NCBI GenBank assembly: GCA_902489275.1
Contig: CABTZK010000003.1
Coordinates: 62,001-126,000 of the forward strand
Reading direction: 5' to 3'
From: an uncultured Porphyromonadaceae bacterium
Lineage (GTDB): Bacteria > Bacteroidota > Bacteroidia > Bacteroidales > Muribaculaceae
DNA: 64,000 nt
Position 1 is the stretch's first letter. Every line of letters begins with the position of its first letter. The notes beneath the pieces were generated by a model, which searched no databases, was not told where the DNA came from, and was given only the letters and a program-made list of their open reading frames with translations. Positions 42,052 through 49,975 of the stretch are shown piece by piece. Both the position numbers and the translations under genes were made by a program.

Positions 42052-43476
42052 CTATAGGGGAGAAAGCCCCAGCTCGGCGGCTTTTTGCAGCATGAACGCG
42101 TAAGCTTGACGGCGGTCGTTGGCGATTTTCCCGTCAAGGATGGCATCCTTGATGGCATCTTTAATCTCGCCCACAGGCTTGGATGGGGGAAGTCCAAAGA
42201 TTTTCATGATTTCCTCGCCGCCGATTGGGGGTTGGAAATTGCGGATGCGGTCTTTTTCTTCAATATCGACCAACTTCTGCTTCACGAGGAGGAAGTTGTC
42301 GCGGTAGCGCTTCACCTTCTCGGTGTTCTTGCTCGTGATGTCGGCGCTGCACAGGAGCATCAGGTCGTCAATGTCGTCGCCAGCGTCAAACAGCAGTCGC
42401 CGCACCGCGCTATCGGTCACTTCGTCGTCAACGATGGCAATGGGGCGCATGTGCAGCCCCACCAGCTTTTTCACATATTTCATGTGCTCGTTGAGTGGAA
42501 ACTTCATCTTGCCGAAAATCTTAGGCACCATCTTCTCGCCGATGAAGTTATGGTTGTGAAACGTCCACCCTTGCTTCTCGTCCCAATGCTTGGTGATGGG
42601 TTTGCCAATGTCATGCATGACGGCCGCCCAGCGCAGCCACTCGTTGTCGCTTTGGGCAGCAACGTTGTCAAGCACTTTCAGGGTGTGCAGGAAATTGTCT
42701 TTGTGGCCGCGCCCGTGGCTCGTGTCGATGCCCTTGAGCGCGGCAAGTTCGGGAAAGATGAGCGATAGCAGGCCGCACTCGTCAAGCAGCGTGAAACCGC
42801 GTGAGGGGTCGCTTGAGCGAATGATTTTGAACAGCTCGTCGGCAATGCGTTCCTTGGTGATGATCTTTATGCGCTGGGCATTGCGTTGGATGGCCTCCAG
42901 CGTTTCGGGAAAAATGTCAAAATTCAGCTGGGTCGCAAAGCGCACGGCGCGCATCATGCGCAGCGGGTCGTCGCTGAATGTGATGTCGGGATTCAACGGA
43001 GTGCGAACGATTTTCCGTCTCAAGTCACCGATGCCGTCAAAGGGGTCAAGGAGCTTGCCGTAGGTGTCCGCGTTCACCGAGATGGCCATTGCGTTAATGG
43101 TGAAGTCACGGCGCTTTTGGTCGTCATCGAGCGTGCCGTCCTCCACGATAGGATTGCGGCTGTCGCGACGGTAGGACTCGCGCCGTGCCCCCACAAATTC
43201 CAATTCCATCCCGCGAGCCTTCACTTGGGCTGTGCCGTAGGTCTTGAAAACCGACAAGGTTGATTTCTTCTTGCCAAGCCGCTCGTGGACTGCACGCGCC
43301 ACCTCAATGCCGCTGCCCACCGTCACGAAGTCGATGTCGCTGGTAGGCCGTCCGAGCATGATGTCGCGCACGTAGCCGCCCACCACGTAGCATTCTCGCT
43401 GCAGGTCATCGGCAATGCCTCCCACGATGTGGAAAATGGGCTGCGCCATCTTTTTCTCGATGTTTTCAGTGTTCAT
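42052..43476 (-). CDS. cca: CCA-adding tRNA nucleotidyltransferase with HD domain
   Basis: 474 residues. The class II nucleotidyltransferase head has YVVGGYVRDIMLGRPTSDIDFV with the DxD metal pair, then RRDFTINAMA and DPLRMMRAVRFA; a C-terminal HD domain has AAVMHDIGKP and GLHMRP. It adds or repairs the tRNA 3' CCA using CTP and ATP. A tRNA gene lies just upstream on the same strand, with its own terminator between. Its promoter overlaps that terminator. Confidence 0.93.
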   Translation of the reverse strand: MNTENIEKKMAQPIFHIVGGIADDLQRECYVVGGYVRDIMLGRPTSDIDFVTVGSGIEVARAVHERLGKKKSTLSVFKTYGTAQVKARGMELEFVGARRESYRRDSRNPIVEDGTLDDDQKRRDFTINAMAISVNADTYGKLLDPFDGIGDLRRKIVRTPLNPDITFSDDPLRMMRAVRFATQLNFDIFPETLEAIQRNAQRIKIITKERIADELFKIIRSSDPSRGFTLLDECGLLSLIFPELAALKGIDTSHGRGHKDNFLHTLKVLDNVAAQSDNEWLRWAAVMHDIGKPITKHWDEKQGWTFHNHNFIGEKMVPKIFGKMKFPLNEHMKYVKKLVGLHMRPIAIVDDEVTDSAVRRLLFDAGDDIDDLMLLCSADITSKNTEKVKRYRDNFLLVKQKLVDIEEKDRIRNFQPPIGGEEIMKIFGLPPSKPVGEIKDAIKDAILDGKIANDRRQAYAFMLQKAAELGLSPL

Positions 43477-43492
43477 TTTTCATTATGCCGTG

Positions 43493-43523
43493 TAAAGTTA
43501 CTGCAAATCCCTGGATAAACAAA
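43493..43523 (-). promoter_or_regulatory. Promoter of cca
   Basis: Minus strand: TTTG at 43523-43520, 19-bp spacer, TAACTTTA at 43500-43493. The last base of the -7 element deviates. The ATG at 43476 is 16 bp on. Confidence 0.55.
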
Positions 43524-43525
43524 GA

Positions 43526-43548
43526 GGGAGGCTCTTCATGAGTCTCCC
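43526..43548 (-). terminator. Terminator of the tRNA gene
   Basis: A 9-bp stem (GGGAGACTC with GAGCCTCCC on the minus strand, one wobble-type position) with a 5-nt loop, then TCTTTGTTT. It begins 7 nt after the tRNA CCA end. Confidence 0.75.
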
Positions 43549-43554
43549 CCCTTG

Positions 43555-43631
43555 TGGTAGCGGGACCGAGAATTGAACTCGGGACCTCCGGGTTATGAAT
43601 CCGACGCTCTAACCAACTGAGCTATCCCGCC
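43555..43631 (-). tRNA. tRNA-Met (anticodon CAU), CCA encoded
   Basis: 77 nt including an encoded CCA. On the minus strand: acceptor GGCGGGA with TCCCGCT (G1-U72 wobble), D arm GCTCAGTTGGTTAGAGC, anticodon arm CGGATTCATAACCCG with CAU, variable AGGTC, T arm with GTTCAATTC. CAU could mean elongator Met, initiator, or Ile2 (a TilS substrate). The lack of the initiator-type three G-C pairs in the anticodon stem excludes the initiator; overall it resembles elongator tRNA-Met, but Ile2 is not excluded. Confidence 0.85.
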
Positions 43632-43649
43632 ATTTCCATTTTGCGAGTG

Positions 43650-43681
43650 CAAAGATACTGCATTTTTCAGAAACGACCAAA
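43650..43681 (-). promoter_or_regulatory. Promoter of the tRNA gene
   Basis: Minus strand: TTTG at 43681-43678, 20-bp spacer, TATCTTTG at 43657-43650: full consensus. The tRNA 5' end is 18 bp beyond. Confidence 0.8.
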
Positions 43682-43764
43682 CTTTTTCCCCGATATATTT
43701 GAAAATTCTTCGTCAAGACGGTAGAATGTGAGGCAAGCCGCGCCACGCAACTGCCATTTTGGGC

Positions 43765-45285
43765 TCAATCGGTGGGGATGTCCTTGTTCACGTTCTTGCT
43801 GCCGATAAGCGCGTAGAAGAGAATGTAGGCCGCACACACAATCACGCAGGAAAAACTCACGATGTAGCTGCCCGACAAGTCTGCCACCCAGCCTTGGAGG
43901 GGGATGAGAATCGCGCAGCCAAACACCATGGTCATGAATGCCCCAGAGGCGATTTTAATGTATTTGCCAAGGCCCTCGACGGCCATGTTGAAGATGCCGC
44001 CCCACATGATGGACGTGAACAAGCCAATGAGGATAAAGCAAAAGATTCCAATGGGCGCTTGGGCAGAGATCACGCTGAGGGTTGACCAGTCAATGCCTGG
44101 TATGCGCACGGTGATGCTTTCGGGCAGCAACATGCCTAACAGCAACAGGACAATACTCGCCAGGGAGGCTGTCGTGACTTGTGCGCGGCTGCTCACTTTC
44201 CCGCCAACCACTCCGCCAAGCAGGCGGCCCACAAGCATCAACAGCCAGTAAACCGCGACAAGCGTTCCCGCGATGCCCGCATTCATGCCGATGCCTGGCA
44301 CGGCTTTTGAAAGGGTGGCAGAGGTCATGTCCTTTTTAGCGATTTTTTGCTCAACCTCGGCAATTTGCTGGTTGACCTCGGTCGCGTGCGCTTGGCTGCC
44401 TTGCTGGAGATTGGTGGTCAGGGCCACGTAGGCGCTTGCGGCCTGGTGGGCAGTCATGAACTTGGGATCGCTTTGGCTTTCGTAGTGTTGAAGCACCTCA
44501 ACCTTGGCGGTCTTCATTTCATGCTTGTCGGCTGTTAGAAACTGGAGAATGTAGGTCGGCGGGCCAACCTCTAACCCCATATAGAGGAAGATGGCCAAGA
44601 TTCCTAGGTTGAAGTGGCGGAATGAGAATGCGCTGTACCTTTTTCCCGAGGTGGCGCTTGTCTTCTGCTCGTCGTGCGCTTCTTGCGGCTCTTCGATTCG
44701 GGTAAAGAGGAGCCCCACGAAAGCAATGGCAAACACGCCCATGGCAATGAATAGCGCTGGAGTCGCATCCGAGATGTGGGCTTTTGCCGCATCGCCAATC
44801 AGCGAACCCATGATGATGGTCACTGCCACGGCCGAGATGGAGCTGCACACGCCGCCGAATTGCACCAGCTGGTTGCCTCTGTTGCCGCCGCCGCCCAAGG
44901 AGTTCAGCAAGGGATTCACGACGGTGTTGAGCATGCACATGGTGAGGCCCGAAATGAATGCCCCGATGAGATACACCCAGAAACTTTCAATCTCCTTCCA
45001 CCCCGACATGTACTGGATAAATACCCCCGCAATGCCGATGAGGATGGCTAAAAGCGCGGTTCTCTTGTAGCCTATCTGCTTGAGAATGAATCCACTGGGG
45101 ATGCCCATGACGAGATAGGCAATGAAATTGGCCGTGTTGCCGAGCTGTGAAGCGGCATTAGAGGCTCCAAATTGGTTCTTGACAATGATGGCCATGGGTG
45201 AGCAAAGGTTAGTCACAAATGCAATCATTGCAAAAAGGAAATACATCATGACGATGGCTATCCATTGGTTTTTTCGCTGTGCCAT
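43765..45285 (-). CDS. MFS sugar transporter, FucP-like family
   Basis: 506 residues, about twelve transmembrane helices. The FucP/NagP-type motif TVVNPLLNSLGGGGNRGNQLVQ follows SGLTMCMLNT. A soluble loop of about 100 residues between helices 6 and 8 (KTSATSGKRY and, later, HYESQSDPKFMTAHQAASAYVAL to SKAVPG) is longer than in typical FucP. Probably a proton-coupled sugar importer; the substrate is unknown. I start at the ATG at 45285 because the longer TTG-initiated form (45330) would overlap yggS. Confidence 0.82.
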   Translation of the reverse strand: MAQRKNQWIAIVMMYFLFAMIAFVTNLCSPMAIIVKNQFGASNAASQLGNTANFIAYLVMGIPSGFILKQIGYKRTALLAILIGIAGVFIQYMSGWKEIESFWVYLIGAFISGLTMCMLNTVVNPLLNSLGGGGNRGNQLVQFGGVCSSISAVAVTIIMGSLIGDAAKAHISDATPALFIAMGVFAIAFVGLLFTRIEEPQEAHDEQKTSATSGKRYSAFSFRHFNLGILAIFLYMGLEVGPPTYILQFLTADKHEMKTAKVEVLQHYESQSDPKFMTAHQAASAYVALTTNLQQGSQAHATEVNQQIAEVEQKIAKKDMTSATLSKAVPGIGMNAGIAGTLVAVYWLLMLVGRLLGGVVGGKVSSRAQVTTASLASIVLLLLGMLLPESITVRIPGIDWSTLSVISAQAPIGIFCFILIGLFTSIMWGGIFNMAVEGLGKYIKIASGAFMTMVFGCAILIPLQGWVADLSGSYIVSFSCVIVCAAYILFYALIGSKNVNKDIPTD

Positions 45286-45310
45286 TTTAGTTTGATTTTT
45301 AGGGTGGGTT

Positions 45311-45988
45311 TCAATATTCTCGTTCACCAAATAGGTCGGTTCCGATGCGGATCATCGTCGAGCCTTGGTCGACCGCGATGCGCCAATCGTGGCTCATGCC
45401 CATGCTCAGTTCCTTGAAATAATCGTTGCCGGCAAAATATCCGGCTTTCAGCGCGTCAAAGGTGCTGCGTGCGATGCCAAATTCTTTGGCAACTTGTGCG
45501 TGGTCGCTGGTGTTGGTGGCCATGGCCATCAGCCCGCCGATGCGCACGTTGCCCAAGTCCAGGTCGTCGAGTTGGCGCAGGGTTTCTGCTTTCAGCAGTT
45601 CGTCTACGGTAAACCCGCTTTTGGTCGTCTCCTGGGCAACATGGAGCTGGAGCAGTGTGTCGACGGTGCGCCCGATGCGGGCGGCCTCTTTGTTCACCAC
45701 CTTGAGCAGCTTGATGCTGTCGATGGCGTGAATGAGCGTGACGTTGGGCATGATCATGCGCGCCTTGTTGGTTTGCAGGTGCCCGATAAAGTGCCATTCA
45801 ATGTCTTCGGGGAGTTGAGGGCACTTGCTCACGAGCTCTTGGGCCCTGCTTTCCCCAAAGATGCGCTGCCCGGCATCGTAGGCTTCCTGTAGTTTCTCAA
45901 CAGGATGGTATTTTGACACGGCCACCAGTCTCACTCCCTTTGGGAGTTGGCTGGTGACGAGTTCAATGTTTTGTTGAATACTTGGCAT
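45311..45988 (-). CDS. PLP homeostasis protein, YggS family
   Basis: 225 residues of the alanine-racemase-like fold without a second domain. The PLP lysine lies in LVAVSKYHPVE; other motifs are FGESRAQEL, EWHFIGHLQTNK and LSMGMSHDW (phosphate binding) and RIGTDLFGER. Buffers pyridoxal phosphate in the cytoplasm. It lies 14 bp after the DUF4494 gene and 25 bp before the transporter, so the three are probably one operon. Confidence 0.94.
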   Translation of the reverse strand: MPSIQQNIELVTSQLPKGVRLVAVSKYHPVEKLQEAYDAGQRIFGESRAQELVSKCPQLPEDIEWHFIGHLQTNKARMIMPNVTLIHAIDSIKLLKVVNKEAARIGRTVDTLLQLHVAQETTKSGFTVDELLKAETLRQLDDLDLGNVRIGGLMAMATNTSDHAQVAKEFGIARSTFDALKAGYFAGNDYFKELSMGMSHDWRIAVDQGSTMIRIGTDLFGEREY

Positions 45989-46002
45989 TCTTTCGTGATT
46001 TG

Positions 46003-46476
46003 TTATGCTTGAGAGGCCTTGTTCGCCGCTTTGTCGGCGATGGTTTCTTTCAGGTTGGCAGTGAACACGTCCATGAGCGCCGTCTCGTTGATCTGGGCAA
46101 TCTCGTAGTCAAAGAGCGTGCCTTTCATGCCCTTGGTGAAAATTTCAAGCGCTTGCTGGAAATCGCTGGCCTGTACGAGATAGAACGATGGCGTGCGTTT
46201 CTCGGCCCCGGTTTTCTCGTCGATGGTAATCATGTTGATTTTCACCTTGAACCAGCGGTCGCCGCCATCGTTCCAGAAGATATCGTCGAAACGGCATTTC
46301 TTCACAGCGGTAACGGTGTATTCCCCCGAAATGTAAGGTTGCATTTCTTCGGTAATGCGCGCCTCGGCTTCGGTGAACGAGAGGGCGTCGACAAGATAGG
46401 GCTCTGTGACGGCCTTGATAGCGCCTGTTTCCAGCGTTTTGTCATATTTTACTTTAGTTTCAAACCATTGTGACAT
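46003..46476 (-). CDS. DUF4494 family protein
   Basis: 157 residues starting MSQWFETKVKYDK, then EARITEEMQPYISGEYTVTAVKKC and DRWFKVKINMIT, the pattern of DUF4494, a family known to me from Bacteroidota. No membrane segment or catalytic motif is evident. The ATG at 46476 is preferred over an upstream in-frame start (46524). It clusters with yggS, which is all the functional context there is. Confidence 0.8.
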   Translation of the reverse strand: MSQWFETKVKYDKTLETGAIKAVTEPYLVDALSFTEAEARITEEMQPYISGEYTVTAVKKCRFDDIFWNDGGDRWFKVKINMITIDEKTGAEKRTPSFYLVQASDFQQALEIFTKGMKGTLFDYEIAQINETALMDVFTANLKETIADKAANKASQA

Positions 46477-46546
46477 AATTGTTTTGTTTTTATAATCGTT
46501 AATACTCCTTGTTGTGTCTCGCATTCTGTCAGATGCGCCTCATTGC

Positions 46547-47497
46547 TTAGCGCAATGCTTTCAGGGCACGCTCGTAGCCCTCGACAAGTTCGGCCATGAC
46601 CTCGGCGACAGACTGAATGGGCTGGCCGTTGAGCAGGCTTGCGACCTGGCCAATTTCCAGCTCGCCATGCTCTAAGTCTCCCTCGAAAATGCCTGTTTTC
46701 GTCTTGCCAATGCCTATGATTTCGAGCAGTTCCTGCTCGCTGGCGCCAGCGTTCTCGGCAGCGACGATGGCATCCATGAAGCCCCCCTTGACCAGCCGGG
46801 TGGGCGACAGCTTGCGCAGCCGCAGCATGGTGTCACCCTCGTTGAGGCTCAGGCACAGCTGCTTGAAGGCTTCGCTGGCCGAGCTCTCGCGGGTCAGGGC
46901 AAAGCGAGTGCCCATTTGCACGCCCTCGGCACCCAAGCATTGCGCGGCCAGGATGGCGTCGCCCGTGGCAATGCCGCCAGCAGCGATCAGGGGCAGGGTT
47001 GTCGCCTTGCGCACGGCGGGTATCAGGCACAGCGTGGTCGTCTCTTCCTTGCCGTTATGCCCGCCGGCCTCAAATCCCTCGGCCACAACAGCGTCGACAC
47101 CGGCGGCCTCGCATTTCTTGGCGAAAGCCGACGATGCGACAACGTGAGCCACTTTGATGCCGCGCTCGTGGAGCCAGCCCGTCCATTTCTTTGGGCTGCC
47201 TGCACTGGTGAATACAATGGGAGCCTTGCACTCGGCAATGATCTTCATCATCTCGTCAGCCTGGGGCTTCATCAAGGGCACGTTTACGCCAAACGGGAGT
47301 GCGCCGCAGGCTTCCTTGCACTTCACGATGTGGTCGTGCAGCACCTCGGCGGTCATGGAGCCGGCGCCAATCAGGCCCAAGCCGCCAGCCTGGCTCACCG
47401 CGCTGGCCAGCCGCCAGCCGCTGCACCACACCATGCCGCCAGCGATAATAGGATATTGAATGCCAAAAACTTGAGTAATTCTTCCTTTATTAATCAT
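46547..47497 (-). CDS. Nitronate monooxygenase / FabK-like flavin oxidoreductase
   Basis: 316 residues, FMN-dependent TIM barrel. Motifs: GIQYPIIAGGMVWCSG, AVSQAGGLGLIGAG, GVNVPL, VAEGFEAGGHNGKEETT and PLIAAGGIATGDAILAAQCLGAEGVQMGTRF. The conserved histidine of GGHNG is present. The family includes nitronate monooxygenases and enoyl-ACP reductase II (FabK); I cannot separate them, so no symbol is given. A TAATTTTG box at 47527-47520 (minus strand) is a probable -7 element. Confidence 0.85.
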   Translation of the reverse strand: MINKGRITQVFGIQYPIIAGGMVWCSGWRLASAVSQAGGLGLIGAGSMTAEVLHDHIVKCKEACGALPFGVNVPLMKPQADEMMKIIAECKAPIVFTSAGSPKKWTGWLHERGIKVAHVVASSAFAKKCEAAGVDAVVAEGFEAGGHNGKEETTTLCLIPAVRKATTLPLIAAGGIATGDAILAAQCLGAEGVQMGTRFALTRESSASEAFKQLCLSLNEGDTMLRLRKLSPTRLVKGGFMDAIVAAENAGASEQELLEIIGIGKTKTGIFEGDLEHGELEIGQVASLLNGQPIQSVAEVMAELVEGYERALKALR

Positions 47498-47536
47498 TTG
47501 TTTGGGGTTATTTTTGCTACAAAATTAGCAATTCCT

Positions 47537-47568
47537 TTTGAAATATTCCACAACTTCGCTTAACTTTG
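47537..47568 (+). promoter_or_regulatory. Promoter of the IMPACT-family gene
   Basis: TTTG at 47537-47540, 20-bp spacer, TAACTTTG at 47561-47568: full consensus. The ATG at 47577 is 8 bp beyond. It overlaps the -7 region of the divergent flavin oxidoreductase gene. Confidence 0.75.
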
Positions 47569-47576
47569 CGGTTATC

Positions 47577-48176
47577 ATGAGTGATTTTTTTAAAACCATC
47601 AAGGCTGAATCACAAGGATTGTATAAAGAGAAGATGAGCAAGTTCATCTCGTTTGCCGTTCCTGTCGTTACGGCCAGCGAGGCGAAAGCGGTGGTGAGGC
47701 GCTTGGCTGGCGAGTATCACGACGCGCGTCATTGCTGCTGGGCCTACATGATTGGCACACGGCGTGAGGAGTTCCTGTCGAGCGACAATGGAGAGCCGTC
47801 GGGAACGGCTGGGAAACCCATTCTCGGGCAAATCAACTCTTTTGGCCTCACCAATCTCGTCATCGTGGTCATCCGCTATTTCGGCGGCATCAAGTTGGGT
47901 ACGTCAGGGCTGATTGCTGCCTATCGCGAGGCAGCCCGCCAAGCCCTCGCCCGCGCCACCGTCGTCGAGTGTCACGAGCAGGCGCGGCTCAGGTTCAACT
48001 TCCCCTATCTTGCCATGAACCACATCATGAAAATCGTGAAAAGTGACGAGGTGAGCGTCGTTGAGCGGTGTTTTGACAACGACTGCGTGATGACCGTCGA
48101 AAGTGATGCCGACAAGTTGCCCATGCTCAAAGACAAAATCTTGAAAGTTCCGGGAACGGCCATCCTTGAGCAATGA
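47577..48176 (+). CDS. IMPACT/YigZ family protein
   Basis: 199 residues. The UPF0029 domain has SKFISFAVPV, HCCWAYMIG, DNGEPSGTAGKPILGQ and VIRYFGGIKLGTSGLI; a ferredoxin-like C-terminal domain follows. Homologues (E. coli YigZ, eukaryotic IMPACT) bind ribosomes or translation factors. I start at ATG 47577 because the longer in-frame option (47538) would include the promoter. Stops 115 bp before the phosphatase gene. Confidence 0.92.
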   Translation: MSDFFKTIKAESQGLYKEKMSKFISFAVPVVTASEAKAVVRRLAGEYHDARHCCWAYMIGTRREEFLSSDNGEPSGTAGKPILGQINSFGLTNLVIVVIRYFGGIKLGTSGLIAAYREAARQALARATVVECHEQARLRFNFPYLAMNHIMKIVKSDEVSVVERCFDNDCVMTVESDADKLPMLKDKILKVPGTAILEQ

Positions 48177-48291
48177 GTGTTGTCAGGAAAAAACGAAAAA
48201 ATCTCATTTTAAGGCGAATTATGGCAGGCCGCATGATCAAGAAACAATCATTTTTACTAATTTTGTGCCTGAATTTTAAAAGAAACTGGAA

Positions 48292-49029
48292 ATGCTCAAT
48301 CTATTTCACCGCAAGAAAGAAGAAACGAAGCTGTTTTATCACACCGATGTCCATTGCCACATCTTGCAGGGAGTCGACCATGGCTCGCAAAATATCGCCC
48401 AATCGCTCGACATGCTCCGAGCCGAGATGAGCATGGGCATCACCCATGTGATCTTGACCTCGCACACGACCGAGGGCACGTTTGAGAACACCCCCGAAAC
48501 GCTCAAGGCCGCCTACGACTTGCTCTGCCAGGCCGTGAGGGAGGCCGGGTTGGACATCGCGCTCGACTATTCGTCGGAATACCGCATCGACGACTACTAC
48601 ATGGGGCTCTACGAGCAGGGGCGCATCGTCCCCATGCCAGGTAACTATATCCTTCTTGAGAACTCTTTCGTTCAAGAGCTCATTGGCATCGACGAGTTGC
48701 TCTTTGACCTCCAGTGCAAGGGCTATCACCCCATTCTTGCCCATCCCGAGCGCTATCGCTACTACCATCGCCGCCACGACCGCTACGAGCAGTTGCACAG
48801 CGCCGGAGTGGCTTTCCAGGTCAATATCCTCTCGCTGGCGGGCTATTTTGGCGCTGCGACACGCGAGGCCGCCCTGTGGCTTGTCAACAATAACCTGTGC
48901 GACATGCTGGGCAGCGACATGCACAGCATGGAGCATGCCAGGATCATCAAAGATTACCTCGGCAAGAAAGAGTGGAGAAAGTTAGCCGAGAAGCTGCAAG
49001 GCCGCGTCATCAACGATGCAGTGAGGTAA
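48292..49029 (+). CDS. CpsB/YwqE-type tyrosine-protein phosphatase (PHP domain)
   Basis: 245 residues with PHP metal-site motifs: DVHCHILQGVDHGSQN, ILTSHTTEG, SSEYRIDDYY, ILAHPERYRYY and GSDMHSMEH. Such manganese-dependent enzymes remove phosphate from tyrosines of BY-kinases. The locus at 19.7-34.4 kb encodes a Wzc kinase with a Gly-Tyr tail, a likely substrate. In the first motif the usual VDDG reads VDHG. A TAATTTTG -7 box lies at 48258-48265, 26 bp upstream of the ATG. Confidence 0.9.
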   Translation: MLNLFHRKKEETKLFYHTDVHCHILQGVDHGSQNIAQSLDMLRAEMSMGITHVILTSHTTEGTFENTPETLKAAYDLLCQAVREAGLDIALDYSSEYRIDDYYMGLYEQGRIVPMPGNYILLENSFVQELIGIDELLFDLQCKGYHPILAHPERYRYYHRRHDRYEQLHSAGVAFQVNILSLAGYFGAATREAALWLVNNNLCDMLGSDMHSMEHARIIKDYLGKKEWRKLAEKLQGRVINDAVR

Positions 49030-49084
49030 AAGCAACTTGTGACGGCGCGAATAACTGCCTGATACTGAAAAAGGGAAAGCAAAG

Positions 49085-49116
49085 TTTGGCAAAAACAAGT
49101 TTTGTTACTACATTTG
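49085..49116 (+). promoter_or_regulatory. Promoter of nfnAB
   Basis: TTTG at 49085-49088, 20-bp spacer, TACATTTG at 49109-49116: full consensus, 41 bp before the ATG. Confidence 0.75.
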
Positions 49117-49157
49117 CACATACTTTTTAAAAACTAATTCAATTCTTGAAAATAAGC

Positions 49158-49934
49158 ATGAACAAAATTGTAAGTAAAGAACAATTTTCAGAGAAAGTCA
49201 CGAAGCTCGTCGTTGAGGCTCCCTTGATTGCCAAGGTGCGCAAGGCAGGGCATTTCGTGATTGTGCGCTGCGGCGAAAAAGGTGAGCGCATCCCGTTAAC
49301 AATTGCCGACAGCGACCCCAAGGCTGGCACGATTACCCTGGTGATTCAAGCTGTAGGGAATAGCACGCAGAAAATCCTTGCGTTGAATCCTGGCGACTGC
49401 CTGACCGATGTCGTAGGGCCATTGGGCCAAGCCACCCACATCGAGAAATATGGCACGGTGTTGTGCTGTGGCGGCGGCGTGGGCGTGGCTCCACTGTTGC
49501 CCATCATTCGTGCCATGAAGGCGGCGGGCAATCGCGTGGTGAGCGTGCTTGCAGGGCGTTCCAAAGACCTCATTATTCTTGAGGACGAGGTGCGCGCGTC
49601 GAGCGATGACGTGATCATCATGACCGACGACGGCAGCTACGGCCAAAAGGGCTTGGTCACTGCTGGGGTCGAAGAGGTTATCAAGCGCGAGAAAGTTGAC
49701 TTTTGCGTGACGATTGGGCCGGCTATCATGATGAAATTTGTGTCGTTACTCACCAAAAAATATGACATTCCCACTGTGGCCTCGCTCAATGCCATCATGG
49801 TCGACGGCACGGGCATGTGTGGCGCTTGCCGGGTGACGGTGGGCGGAAAGACCCGTTTCGTGTGTGTCGAGGGACCGGAGTTTGACGCTCATCAGGTCGA
49901 TTTTGATGAACTCTTGATGCGTCTTCGCAATTGA
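49158..49934 (+). CDS. nfnA: NfnA-like NADH/ferredoxin-NADP oxidoreductase small subunit
   Basis: 258 residues from ATG 49158. FAD-binding domain with HFVIVRCGEKGERIPLTIAD, NAD-binding domain with LCCGGGVGVAPLLPIIRAM, and a C-terminal [2Fe-2S] site (DGTGMCGACRVTVGGKTRFVC, then GPEFDAHQVD). This is the small subunit of NfnAB (also SudB), which couples NADH and reduced ferredoxin to NADP reduction by electron bifurcation. The large-subunit gene follows after 41 bp. Confidence 0.9.
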   Translation: MNKIVSKEQFSEKVTKLVVEAPLIAKVRKAGHFVIVRCGEKGERIPLTIADSDPKAGTITLVIQAVGNSTQKILALNPGDCLTDVVGPLGQATHIEKYGTVLCCGGGVGVAPLLPIIRAMKAAGNRVVSVLAGRSKDLIILEDEVRASSDDVIIMTDDGSYGQKGLVTAGVEEVIKREKVDFCVTIGPAIMMKFVSLLTKKYDIPTVASLNAIMVDGTGMCGACRVTVGGKTRFVCVEGPEFDAHQVDFDELLMRLRN

Positions 49935-49975
49935 TTTTTATTTATTCTTTTGTCATTCATAATTTTTGAACAATC

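Noticed and set aside
45286..45330. TTG-initiated extension of the MFS transporter
   Set aside because: It overlaps the yggS coding end, and the ATG at 45285 gives a normal N-terminus.
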